Positions 1 through 6,695 of a stretch of DNA of 10,713 nt are shown one piece after another. Source of the DNA: Deltaproteobacteria bacterium (lineage in GTDB: Bacteria > Desulfobacterota > SM23-61); contig JAPLIW010000653.1 in the NCBI GenBank assembly GCA_026388915.1, positions 1-10,713 on the forward strand, in the 5' to 3' direction. The notes beneath the pieces are model-generated. The model searched no databases and was not told the origin of the DNA. It saw only the letters and a list, made by a program, of their open reading frames with translations. How positions within the stretch are numbered: position 1 is the first letter of the stretch; every line of letters begins with the position of its first letter. Position numbers and translations under genes: made by a program.

Positions 1-59
1 GGTTCATCGTTAATTTTTTGGGGGGATTTGGCGCTGGGGGTTTGGAATTTAAAGTCTTG

Positions 60-1637
60 ATGATGAGCGTTCGGCACAAAATTGCGAAAGCGGCCGGCAT
101 CGTGGGCGGAGCGACCCTTCTTTCCCGGATCTTCGGGTTTCTCCGGGACATGATCGTGGCCCAGCTCTTCGGGGCGGGCACGGCCACCGACGCCTTCTTC
201 GTGGCCTTTCGGATTCCCAATCTCCTCCGGCGCCTGGTGGGGGAAGGATCCCTGACGGTTTCCTTTATTCCGGTTTATTCCGAATACCTGAGCCAAAAAA
301 CAAGAGAGGAAAGCGACGGGCTGGTTCACGCCTCCTTTACCGTGCTGTCCTTCTTCCTGATTCTGCTGACGGTCCTGGGGATCCTTTTTTCCCCCTGGAT
401 CGTGAAAGCCATGGCTTATGGTTTTTCCCAGGACCCGGAAAAATTCCGCCTCACCGTTTTCCTCACCCGGGTGATGTTTCCTTACATTTTTTTCATTGGC
501 CTGGTGGCCTGGGCCATGGGGGTTTTGAATACCCGCAAGCATTTTATCGGGCCGGCTCTGGCTCCTGTTTTTCTGAACCTCTCCATCATCGCCTGCGCTC
601 TGGGGCTATACGGCCTTTTGGCCGAGCCGGTGTGGGCCCTGGCCTTCGGGGTCCTGCTGGGCGGAGTGATCCAGTTTCTGTTTCAAGTCCCCTTCCTCCG
701 CCGGATGGGCATCACCCTGAAGTTTCGCTTCGACCTTTCCCACCCGGGGGTGAGGCGGATCGGGGCTCTCATGGCGCCTTCGGCCCTGGGTCTGGCCGTC
801 ACGCAGCTCAACGTGATCATCAACACCTTCCTGGCCTCCTACCTGCCGGAAGGCAGTGTCTCCTACCTCTATTACGCCGACCGGCTGCTGGAGTTTCCCA
901 TGGGAATCTTCGCCATTGCCATAGCCACCGCGGTCCTCCCGCCCTTGTCCGAGCAGGCGGCCAAGGGCGGGATCGAGGAGGTGAAGGAGACCCTTTCTTT
1001 CGCCCTGCGGCTAACCTTCTTCGTGATTCTCCCGGCCATGGTGGGGCTGATCGCCCTGCGCACCCCCATTCTGAACGTCCTTTTTCAGAGGGGCGCTTTC
1101 AGCGCGTTCTCCACGGAGATGACTTCGCAGGCCCTCCTCTACTATGCCCTGGGGCTGGCGGCCTTCGCCGGAGTGCGGATCATCGCCCCCGTATTCTATT
1201 CCCTCCAGGACACCCGGACGCCGGTTCAAGTGGCCTTCGCGGGCCTGGCCGCCAATGCCGGTTTGGGAGTCCTTCTCATGTTTCCCTTGAAGCATGGAGG
1301 CCTCGCCCTGGCTACTTCCCTGGCCGCGGGGCTCCAGTTTTCTCTCCTGGTGATCCTCCTGCGCAGGAAAATCGGCCCTCTCGGGGCGAGAAAAATCGTT
1401 CGGTCCTTCGGGAAGAACCTCGCGGCTTCCCTTCTCATGGGGGTTTCGGCTTATACGATCTGTCTCCCGGGGGAATGGGGCACATCCGGTTTCACGCTGG
1501 AGAAGCTCGCCCTTCTGGGCCTTGCTTTAGTCGTTGGGATTTCGGTTTACGGGCTGGCCAGTTACCTGTTGCGGAGCGAAGAGATAAAAGCCGCCATAAA
1601 GCTGGTCGGGAATCGATTGGGGAAAAAGAGCGCCTGA
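60..1637 (+). CDS. murJ: MurJ (MviN) lipid II flippase
   Basis: This is an integral inner-membrane protein of the MOP superfamily that moves lipid-linked peptidoglycan precursor (lipid II) across the membrane. The N-terminus shows the family hallmarks: a TLLSRIFGFLRD stretch in the first helix, then DAFFVAFRIPNLLRRL and GEGSLTVSFIPV. Hydrophobic segments recur to the C-terminus, consistent with about 14 helices. The length of about 525 aa is normal for MurJ. The frame is open from a TTG at 18, but family similarity begins at MSVRHKIAKAAG, so the tandem ATGs at 60 and 63 are the likely starts; no strong Shine-Dalgarno is visible. The stop codon sits inside a small hairpin (GCCTGA 1632-1637, TCAGGC 1641-1646, loop CCT). 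There is no clear T-tract after it, so termination here is uncertain. The gene is separated from the hydrogenase-sensor run by about 290 bp and shows no functional link to it. Identification is by recognised family motifs. Confidence 0.95.
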   Translation: MMSVRHKIAKAAGIVGGATLLSRIFGFLRDMIVAQLFGAGTATDAFFVAFRIPNLLRRLVGEGSLTVSFIPVYSEYLSQKTREESDGLVHASFTVLSFFLILLTVLGILFSPWIVKAMAYGFSQDPEKFRLTVFLTRVMFPYIFFIGLVAWAMGVLNTRKHFIGPALAPVFLNLSIIACALGLYGLLAEPVWALAFGVLLGGVIQFLFQVPFLRRMGITLKFRFDLSHPGVRRIGALMAPSALGLAVTQLNVIINTFLASYLPEGSVSYLYYADRLLEFPMGIFAIAIATAVLPPLSEQAAKGGIEEVKETLSFALRLTFFVILPAMVGLIALRTPILNVLFQRGAFSAFSTEMTSQALLYYALGLAAFAGVRIIAPVFYSLQDTRTPVQVAFAGLAANAGLGVLLMFPLKHGGLALATSLAAGLQFSLLVILLRRKIGPLGARKIVRSFGKNLAASLLMGVSAYTICLPGEWGTSGFTLEKLALLGLALVVGISVYGLASYLLRSEEIKAAIKLVGNRLGKKSA

Positions 1638-1763
1638 CCTTCAGGCCCGGAGAATATTTTCCAGCCCCCACACTGGTTTTGCGTCCCGGTCACAACTTCA
1701 TTTTCCTTCCTGGAAATCGGCTGAACGTGTATAATAAAGAATGATCCTAAACCTCCGAAAAAA

Positions 1764-1807
1764 GGGCAAAATCAATAGAATAATTTGCTTTTCCGAAGAT
1801 TTTGCCC
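1764..1807. repeat. Perfect 10-bp inverted repeat upstream of candidate promoter
   Basis: The arms are GGGCAAAATC (1764-1773) and GATTTTGCCC (1798-1807), separated by 24 AT-rich bases. The half-site centres are 34 bp apart, roughly three helical turns. The repeat ends 26 bp before the TTGACA hexamer, so a regulator-binding site is plausible. Read on the minus strand the hairpin is followed by six Ts, so a minus-strand terminator is an alternative, although the 24-nt loop is long for one. The symmetry is seen directly; its role is inferred. Confidence 0.5.
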
Positions 1808-1833
1808 CTCTCCCGGATTTCCTTTTAATTTTC

Positions 1834-1863
1834 TTGACAAAACGGCCGTGCCTTTTGGAAAAT
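1834..1863 (+). promoter_or_regulatory. Candidate sigma70-type promoter for the sensor operon
   Basis: A consensus -35 hexamer TTGACA (1834-1839) is followed after 18 bp by GAAAAT (1858-1863), a 4/6 match to the -10 consensus. Transcription would start near 1870, about 60 nt before the first operon gene. The -10 is weak, so the promoter may need an activator, possibly at the inverted repeat just upstream. Confidence 0.35.
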
Positions 1864-1896
1864 CGATCATCGGCCTTCTGGAAGGGGCTCCAGACG

Positions 1897-1941
1897 ATGA
1901 AAGGAAGATGGATTCCGGATTTCTATCCTCATGATCGCTGA
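1897..1941 (+). CDS. Possible 14-codon leader ORF overlapping the next start
   Basis: A short ORF (MKGRWIPDFYPHDR) has a reasonable Shine-Dalgarno, AAGGGG at 1882-1887, nine bases before its ATG. Its stop overlaps the ATG of the following ATPase gene (1931) by 11 bases, and that gene has no visible Shine-Dalgarno of its own. This arrangement would suit translational coupling. The ORF is very short and could be chance. Confidence 0.25.
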   Translation: MKGRWIPDFYPHDR

Positions 1942-2365
1942 ATTTCAAATCCAGGGACAGGATTTCAAGAAAGCCGGCGAGGCTTCTTTCGAAATCAAGA
2001 ACCGGCTGAAGCGCCTGGGGCTTCCACCGGTCATCATCCGGCGCGTGGCCACGGCGTCCTATGAAGCCGAATTGAACGTCATCGTCTACGCCCACAAGGG
2101 GACCATCCGGGTCGACCTCGGGGATCAAGGGGTGGAGGTGAAGGTCACCGATGAAGGGCCCGGCATCCCGGACATCGCAATGGCGATGCAAGAAGGCTAT
2201 TCCACCGCCCCCCCGTACGTAAAACAGCTGGGCTACGGGAGCGGAATGGGGCTCCCGAACATCAAGAAAAATTCAGACTGGATGGAAATTCAATCGGAAG
2301 TGAACCGGGGAACCACCCTGCGGTTCCGAGTCAACCTGAATGAAAGCCAATCGAGGGATCGATGA
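1931..2365 (+). CDS. Anti-sigma-factor / RsbT-type GHKL ATPase
   Basis: A 144-aa stand-alone HATPase_c domain of the RsbW/RsbT serine-kinase class, without the dimerisation/phosphoacceptor helix of a histidine kinase. Visible ATP-site motifs are the N-box around residues 45-54 (YEAELNVIVYAH, Asn49), the G1 box DEGPGIP (74-80), and the glycine lid GYGSGMGLPN (101-110). Members of this family bind ATP and either phosphorylate Ser/Thr on partner proteins or sequester sigma factors; which applies here cannot be read from the sequence. It is the first gene of the run and its end overlaps the next gene by 26 bp. The ATG at 1931 is the first start in this frame but lacks a clear Shine-Dalgarno, so translation may be coupled to the short ORF before it. 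Similar small ATPases commonly accompany [FeFe]-hydrogenase gene clusters in anaerobes. Confidence 0.82.
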   Translation: MIAEFQIQGQDFKKAGEASFEIKNRLKRLGLPPVIIRRVATASYEAELNVIVYAHKGTIRVDLGDQGVEVKVTDEGPGIPDIAMAMQEGYSTAPPYVKQLGYGSGMGLPNIKKNSDWMEIQSEVNRGTTLRFRVNLNESQSRDR

Positions 2366-3680
2366 GGGCCCCCGTCGGGGAGACGGAGTTCTCTTAACTC
2401 TGCGGGCCGAACGCTGCGCCGGCTGCACCCATTGCCTCCGGGTATGCCCCACGGAAGCCATCCGGATCCGCCGGGGGAAGGCCGAGATCATGGCCCACCG
2501 GTGCATTCTTTGCGGGGAATGCCTTCGGGCCTGCCCCCGGGAGGCGTGGGCGGTCCCGTCCGAATCCCTGGAGCAGATTCTGCGGAAGGGGCCGGCCTTG
2601 GCCGTCCTGGACCCGGCGGTATTCGGGCAGTTTGGCGACCGGGCATCTCCCGGGAGTATTCTGCGCGCCTGCGTGGAAATCGGCTTTTCGGCGGGGAGGG
2701 ATATGGGGGAGGGGGTATCCCTCTACCGCGATGCCGTGGCCCATTCCCTGACCTCGGAAAAGGTGACAGCTCCGGCCATTTCTTCGGACTGTCCGGCGGT
2801 GGTTCAGCTGGTGCAGGTCAAGTTCCCCGCCCTCTTGGAGAACCTGGTCCCGGTCGCGCCCCCGTTCGAGATCATGGCCCGGAGGCTGAAAAGGGAAAGG
2901 GAAGGGGAGTTACCCCGGAATCTCTGCTATGTCGTTCCCTGCCCGGCCAAAGCCCGGGCCGCAACCCAGCCCCTGACCCCGGAAGGAGCCTATCATCAGG
3001 CCGTTCCGGTGACGGACCTGTACAACCCTTTGCAGGCTTGCCTGCACCGCATGCCGGGGGATGCAGGGCCATGGGAGACAGGCTCCGGCATGGCTATGGA
3101 ATGGGCGTTTCCCGGTGGCCAGAGCAAGGCCCTGGGGGTGGAGGTCGCTTTGACGGTGGACGGGATCCACCGGGTCGCCGAGATTCTGGAGCTGGCGGAG
3201 AACGGGCTGCTGGATGAAGTTCCTTTCATCGAAGCCTGGAGCTGTCCGGGCGGATGCCTGGGGGGCTGCCTGAACGTGCGGAATCCCTTCTGGGCGCGCT
3301 TTCAGATGTCCTCCGGCGTCCGAAAAAATTCCTCCCGGGCCCAAGAAGGTGGGGAATTCAGGGGAGAGAAGGAGGAATGGGAAGGATATCTTCGGCATCA
3401 ACCTTTCTCGCCGAGGGCGGGAATGCGCCTGGATGAAAACCTGCAGACGGCCATGGAAAAACTGCGCCGGATCGATGAAACGGTCAAGCGGTTCCCGGGA
3501 ATCGACTGCGAGTCCTGCGGATCCCCCAATTGCCTCGCCCTGGCGGAGGATGTGGTTCAGGGATACGCCCGGGAAACGGATTGTATTTACGCGTTAAGAA
3601 AGATGAGACCCGATGAAGCCGCGGCTCGTGGCGGGGCTTCCGGGAAAAGATTGCCCAAGTCAAAACGGAAACGGAGGTGA
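2340..3680 (+). CDS. [FeFe]-hydrogenase-like protein, putative sensory type
   Basis: A 446-aa soluble iron-sulfur protein. Domains in order: two ferredoxin [4Fe-4S] motifs (C26, C29, C32, C36 and C55, C58, C61, C65); a hydrogenase large-subunit C-terminal (H-cluster) domain, about 85-325; a linker; and a PF04060-type [4Fe-4S] motif (C390, C393, C398, C415). All four canonical H-cluster ligand positions are Cys: SSDCP (C151), VPCPAK (C201), and SCPGGC (C302, C306). The proton-transfer Cys of the usual TSCCP motif is Asp150. The motif-2 Lys is kept (K204) but its Glu is Ala207. An extra Cys310 lies four residues after the last ligand. These losses fit the 'sensory' (HydS-like, group C) hydrogenases better than turnover enzymes. 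The tail is strongly basic (KRLPKSKRKRR). The ATG at 2340 gives a 26-bp overlap with the ATPase gene, with no obvious Shine-Dalgarno and no better in-frame start. A redox or H2 sensor role is inferred; catalysis is not excluded. Confidence 0.82.
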   Translation: MKANRGIDEGPRRGDGVLLTLRAERCAGCTHCLRVCPTEAIRIRRGKAEIMAHRCILCGECLRACPREAWAVPSESLEQILRKGPALAVLDPAVFGQFGDRASPGSILRACVEIGFSAGRDMGEGVSLYRDAVAHSLTSEKVTAPAISSDCPAVVQLVQVKFPALLENLVPVAPPFEIMARRLKREREGELPRNLCYVVPCPAKARAATQPLTPEGAYHQAVPVTDLYNPLQACLHRMPGDAGPWETGSGMAMEWAFPGGQSKALGVEVALTVDGIHRVAEILELAENGLLDEVPFIEAWSCPGGCLGGCLNVRNPFWARFQMSSGVRKNSSRAQEGGEFRGEKEEWEGYLRHQPFSPRAGMRLDENLQTAMEKLRRIDETVKRFPGIDCESCGSPNCLALAEDVVQGYARETDCIYALRKMRPDEAAARGGASGKRLPKSKRKRR

Positions 3681-3701
3681 AAGGGTTCTCCCCTTCAGAA
3701 G
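3673..3701 (+). promoter_or_regulatory. Shine-Dalgarno set back by a small hairpin
   Basis: A strong Shine-Dalgarno, GGAGGTGA (3673-3680), lies 21 bases before the ATG at 3702, too far for normal initiation. Between them AAGGG (3681-3685) can pair with CCCTT (3691-3695) around a 5-nt loop. Folding this 15-nt hairpin would shorten the effective spacing to about six bases. The sequence is seen; the bridging effect is inferred. Confidence 0.4.
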
Positions 3702-4046
3702 ATGAAACTGAAAGAATTGGCAGAGCGGCTGACGCTGGAACTGACCACTCCCAATGCATCGATGGAAGCAGAAGTGAAAACCGGGTATGCCTCCGATCTC
3801 CTGAGCGATGTCCTGGCCAACTCCATCGAGGGGGATCTATGGATCACCCGTCAGACCCATTTGAACATCGTGGCCATTGTGGTGATGCGGGACCTCTCGG
3901 GGATCCTGCTGGTCAACGGGTCCCAGCCGGACCCGGATACCCTGGAAAAAGCCGCGGAGAAGATGGTTCCCATTTTCCGGACTCCTCTTCCCACTTTCGA
4001 AATCGTGGGTCGTCTTTACCAGCTCGGGATTTCCGGGCGACGCTGA
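3702..4046 (+). CDS. DRTGG-like domain small protein
   Basis: A 114-aa protein resembling the DRTGG domain proteins (related to the N-terminal domain of HPr kinase) that often sit in [FeFe]-hydrogenase clusters. Visible are the N-terminal MKLKELAERLTLEL helix, the segment TGYASDLLSDVLAN (about 29-42), the strand IVAIVVMRDLSGILLVNG (about 56-73), and a C-terminal PLPTFEIVGRLYQLG segment. The canonical DRTGG tetrapeptide itself is not present. No catalytic residues are recognisable, so a ligand-sensing or adaptor role is the most that can be suggested. It starts 21 bp after the hydrogenase-like gene and ends 3 bp before the next ATPase gene, so it is clearly co-transcribed. The family assignment rests on overall pattern and context, not on a diagnostic motif. 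Confidence 0.7.
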   Translation: MKLKELAERLTLELTTPNASMEAEVKTGYASDLLSDVLANSIEGDLWITRQTHLNIVAIVVMRDLSGILLVNGSQPDPDTLEKAAEKMVPIFRTPLPTFEIVGRLYQLGISGRR

Positions 4047-4049
4047 AAC

Positions 4050-4640
4050 ATGCTCGAGCTTTCCATGCACATCCTGGATATTGCCCAGAACTCCCTGAGA
4101 GCGGGGGCTTCCCAGGTGGAGGTTCGGATCCGGGAGGATCGGGAGAAAGACCGGCTGATCATCGAAGTGGAGGACAACGGGCGGGGGATGTCCCCGGAAA
4201 TCGTCAAGCGGGTGGCGGACCCTTTCTACACCACTCGTCCTACCCGGGTGGCCGGGTTGGGAGTCCCCCTGCTGAAGGAAGCGGCGGAAAAGTGCGGCGG
4301 CTATCTGGAGGTCCATTCCCAGGAAGGGAAGGGGACCCGGATCAAAGCCGTCTTTCAACTGGACCATTTTGACCGCGCCCCCCTGGGGGACATGGGGGAG
4401 ACCCTGGCCATCCTGATCACGGGAAATCCGGGGGTGAATTTCCTTTACCTCCATCAGGTGGATGGGCAGGCCTACCGGCTCGATACCCGGGAGATGCGGG
4501 AGGTTCTGGGCCCGGTGGGGTTGGAGGATCCTTCCGTCTTTGCCTTCATCCGGGAAGATATTCAACAGGGCCTGAAGAAGATCGGGGCCGCCACTTTTCC
4601 CAAGATCGCCGAGATCCTGCGGGGGCCTGGAAATCGATGA
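4050..4640 (+). CDS. Stand-alone GHKL (HATPase_c) ATP-binding protein
   Basis: A 196-aa protein with a histidine-kinase-type ATPase domain at its very N-terminus and no phosphoacceptor helix. The N-box is LSMHILDIAQNSLRAGAS (Asn14), the G1 box is DNGRGM (42-47), an F-box-like DPFYTTRPTR follows (57-66), and the glycine lid is GLGVPL (69-74). The remaining ~85 residues (about 112-196) are not recognised; they include an ILITGNPGVNFLYLHQ segment that could be a small regulatory fold. ATPases beginning with this ELS-HILDIAQNS pattern are recurrent neighbours of [FeFe]-hydrogenase genes in anaerobes. The substrate is unknown; it might phosphorylate or regulate the DRTGG-like neighbour or the sensors. 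The start follows the previous stop by 3 bp, and the end overlaps the kinase fusion by 4 bp (ATGA), implying translational coupling. Confidence 0.82.
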   Translation: MLELSMHILDIAQNSLRAGASQVEVRIREDREKDRLIIEVEDNGRGMSPEIVKRVADPFYTTRPTRVAGLGVPLLKEAAEKCGGYLEVHSQEGKGTRIKAVFQLDHFDRAPLGDMGETLAILITGNPGVNFLYLHQVDGQAYRLDTREMREVLGPVGLEDPSVFAFIREDIQQGLKKIGAATFPKIAEILRGPGNR

Positions 4641-6646
4641 CCGTGGTCTCCACCATAAAAGAAAAATGCCGGCGGTGCTACACCTGCGTCCGGAAGTGCC
4701 CGGCGAAGGCCATCAAAGTGGAAGACGGCCAGGCCAAGGTCGTGGCCGAAAGGTGCATCGCCTGCGGGTCCTGCATCAAGGTTTGCCCCCAGGAAGCCAA
4801 AGCCATCCGCGATTCCATCGCCCCGGTGAAAGACCTCTTTTGGAATTCCCCGGAGATCATCGCCTGTTTGGCCCCCTCCTTCCCCGCTGCCTTCCCCCAA
4901 GCCAAGCCCGGCCAGATTATTACCGCAGTCCGGAGCCTGGGGTTTCCCGAGGTCATGGAAGTGGCCTTCGGCGCGGACCTGGTGGCCAAGGCACATGCCC
5001 GTCGGGCGAAGCGAAACCCGGACAAACTCTTCATTTCCTCTCCCTGCCCCGCGCTGGTCCTTTACATCGAGAAGTATTTCCCCTCCCTGGTGGACCATCT
5101 GGCGCCCATCGTTTCTCCCATGGTGGCTATGGGAAGAGTGATCAAGCGGAGCCTTCGACCGGGGGCCAAGGTGGTCTTCATCGGCCCGTGCATCGCCAAA
5201 AAGGAAGAGATCGATGACCCGGAGGTGGCAGGCGACGTGGACGCCGTCCTGACCTTCGTGGAATTGGACCGGATGTTCCAGGAGGCGGGCCTGATTCTGG
5301 AGAAGCTGCCGGAGAGCGCCGCCGACGGTCCCTTGCCGCGGCTGGGACGTATCTTTCCCGTGCCCGGGGGACTGCTGCGCAGCGCCGCCATGAAGGAGGA
5401 CATCTGCCAGAACCGGATTTTGGTCACCGAAGGCAAAGAGGCCTGCACCCAGATCCTGGAAGAAATCCTGGAGGGGGCCGTGGAGGCCAAATTCCTGGAC
5501 CTCCTCTTCTGCGAAGGATGCATCAACGGACCGGGGTTTCCCAATGACCTCTCGGCCTTTGCCCGGAAGGAATTGGTGGCCAGCTATGTTCAGTCCCGCC
5601 TCAAGGCGGAAGGGGAAGGCCGCCACAAGGCCGACATGCGCAAGTACTCCCGCGTTTCCCTCCAAAGAAACTTCAGGCCCGATGACCGGAGGTTGACCAC
5701 CCCGAGTCCGGATATCATCCGGGAGATCCTGCGGCGGACCAACAAAATTCACCCCGAGGATGAACTGAACTGCGGGGCCTGCGGCTACGCTTCCTGCCAG
5801 GAAAAAGCCAGCGCCGTGTACTGGGGGCTGGCGGAAAACGAAATGTGCCTGCCTTACCTCATCGATCAGCTGGAAGAGAATCTGTCCCAGCTGGCCCAGT
5901 CCCACGCGGAGCTCCGGGAAACGCAGCAGCAGCTGATCCAGTCGGAGAAGATGGCTTCGGTGGGGCAGCTGGCCGCGGGAGTGGCCCATGAGATCAACAA
6001 CCCCCTGGGGACCATTCTTCTCTATTCCCACATGATCCTGGAGAAGCTGGAACAGAAGGACGACCGCCGGGAGGAGCTGGACACCATCGCCAAGGAAGCG
6101 GCCCGGTGCCGGGACATTGTCCGGGGCCTGCTGGACTTCGCCCGCCAGAGGAAACTCCAGGTGGAAAATGTGAACGTGAACAAAATCCTGGAGGAGACCC
6201 TCTCGCTGGTGGCGGCCCAGCCCTCTTTCCAGAGGGTGAAGGTATTGACCACCCTGGATCCATCGCTCCCCCCCACCGGAGGCGACCCGGTGCAGCTCAA
6301 GGAGGTGTTTTTAAATATCCTTTCCAACGCCGGCGAGGCCATGCCCGAAGGGGGGACGATAACCGTGAACTCCCGGTTCCTGGACGGGGCGGCCAGGCAG
6401 ATCGAGGTCATGATCCGGGACACGGGCCAGGGGATCCCCCCGGAGAACCTGGATAAGATTTTCATGCCTTTCTATACCACCAAGAAAAACGGCCAGGGAA
6501 CCGGCCTGGGCCTGGCCATCGCCTACGGCATTGTGAAGATGCACCGCGGAGCCATCGAGGTCAAGAGCAAGGTGGGGGAAGGAACCGTTTTTTGGGTGAA
6601 GCTTCCCGCGTCCGCGCCGGCCCAGAGTCCGGAATCGGCGGGTTGA
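4637..6646 (+). CDS. [FeFe]-hydrogenase-like domain fused to a sensor histidine kinase
   Basis: A 669-aa soluble protein. Domain order: two ferredoxin [4Fe-4S] motifs (C11, C14, C17, C21; C40, C43, C46, C50); a hydrogenase large-subunit C-terminal domain (about 70-325); a PF04060-type [4Fe-4S] motif (C379, C382, C387, C404); a short coiled coil (about 408-437); HisKA with the phosphoacceptor H451 in VAHEINNPLG; and HATPase_c with N564, DTGQGIP (595-601), F-box MPFYTTK and a GTGLGLAIA lid (621-629). In the H-cluster region, motif 1 is SSPCP (ligand C137 kept; proton-transfer Cys replaced by P136) and motif 2 is classical PCIAKKEE (C185, K188, E191). Motif 3 is FCEGCINGPG (C292, C295): CxxC instead of the canonical CxxxC. 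The domain therefore may bind a modified H-cluster, only a [4Fe-4S] cluster, or another cofactor. The kinase half is NtrB-like. No PAS or membrane segment is seen. A cytoplasmic H2/redox sensor that phosphorylates a receiver encoded next door is the likely role. Confidence 0.88.
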   Translation: MTVVSTIKEKCRRCYTCVRKCPAKAIKVEDGQAKVVAERCIACGSCIKVCPQEAKAIRDSIAPVKDLFWNSPEIIACLAPSFPAAFPQAKPGQIITAVRSLGFPEVMEVAFGADLVAKAHARRAKRNPDKLFISSPCPALVLYIEKYFPSLVDHLAPIVSPMVAMGRVIKRSLRPGAKVVFIGPCIAKKEEIDDPEVAGDVDAVLTFVELDRMFQEAGLILEKLPESAADGPLPRLGRIFPVPGGLLRSAAMKEDICQNRILVTEGKEACTQILEEILEGAVEAKFLDLLFCEGCINGPGFPNDLSAFARKELVASYVQSRLKAEGEGRHKADMRKYSRVSLQRNFRPDDRRLTTPSPDIIREILRRTNKIHPEDELNCGACGYASCQEKASAVYWGLAENEMCLPYLIDQLEENLSQLAQSHAELRETQQQLIQSEKMASVGQLAAGVAHEINNPLGTILLYSHMILEKLEQKDDRREELDTIAKEAARCRDIVRGLLDFARQRKLQVENVNVNKILEETLSLVAAQPSFQRVKVLTTLDPSLPPTGGDPVQLKEVFLNILSNAGEAMPEGGTITVNSRFLDGAARQIEVMIRDTGQGIPPENLDKIFMPFYTTKKNGQGTGLGLAIAYGIVKMHRGAIEVKSKVGEGTVFWVKLPASAPAQSPESAG

Positions 6647-6695
6647 AGGGGGAAGCCGGGTTTTCTCCCCGGGGAAAAAGGAGGGCAAGGGAAAC

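Larger units (their letters stand above)
1638..1930. other. Intergenic region upstream of the sensor operon
   Basis: About 290 bases with no convincing protein gene, more AT-rich than the flanks. It contains a near-palindromic AATATT block (1649-1662), an isolated TATAAT hexamer at 1730-1735 without a good -35, a perfect 10-bp inverted repeat (1764-1807), a TTGACA hexamer (1834-1839), and a possible short leader ORF (1897-1941). It is the most likely control region for the downstream seven-gene run. Confidence 0.6.

Noticed and set aside
1730..1735. Perfect TATAAT hexamer as a promoter -10
   Set aside because: No acceptable -35 lies 16-18 bp upstream (TTCCTG or similar), and the TG before it lacks the spacer base of an extended -10.
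632..1744. Alternative + strand frame of 370 codons inside and past murJ
   Set aside because: The murJ frame carries family motifs throughout; this frame is Pro/Gly/Arg-rich without any recognisable motif.
1741..1896. Upstream extension of the short leader ORF to an ATG at 1741 (66 codons)
   Set aside because: No Shine-Dalgarno precedes 1741, the region holds the inverted repeat and promoter-like hexamer, and the peptide has no recognisable features.
4562..6031. Long minus-strand open frame (489 codons) opposite the hydrogenase-kinase gene
   Set aside because: Composition and lack of motifs mark it as a shadow of the strongly supported + strand gene.
6661..6680. TCCCCGGGGA palindrome between the kinase fusion and the response regulator as a terminator
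   Set aside because: It has no loop of its own, no T-tract follows, and a good Shine-Dalgarno for the next operon gene comes directly after.
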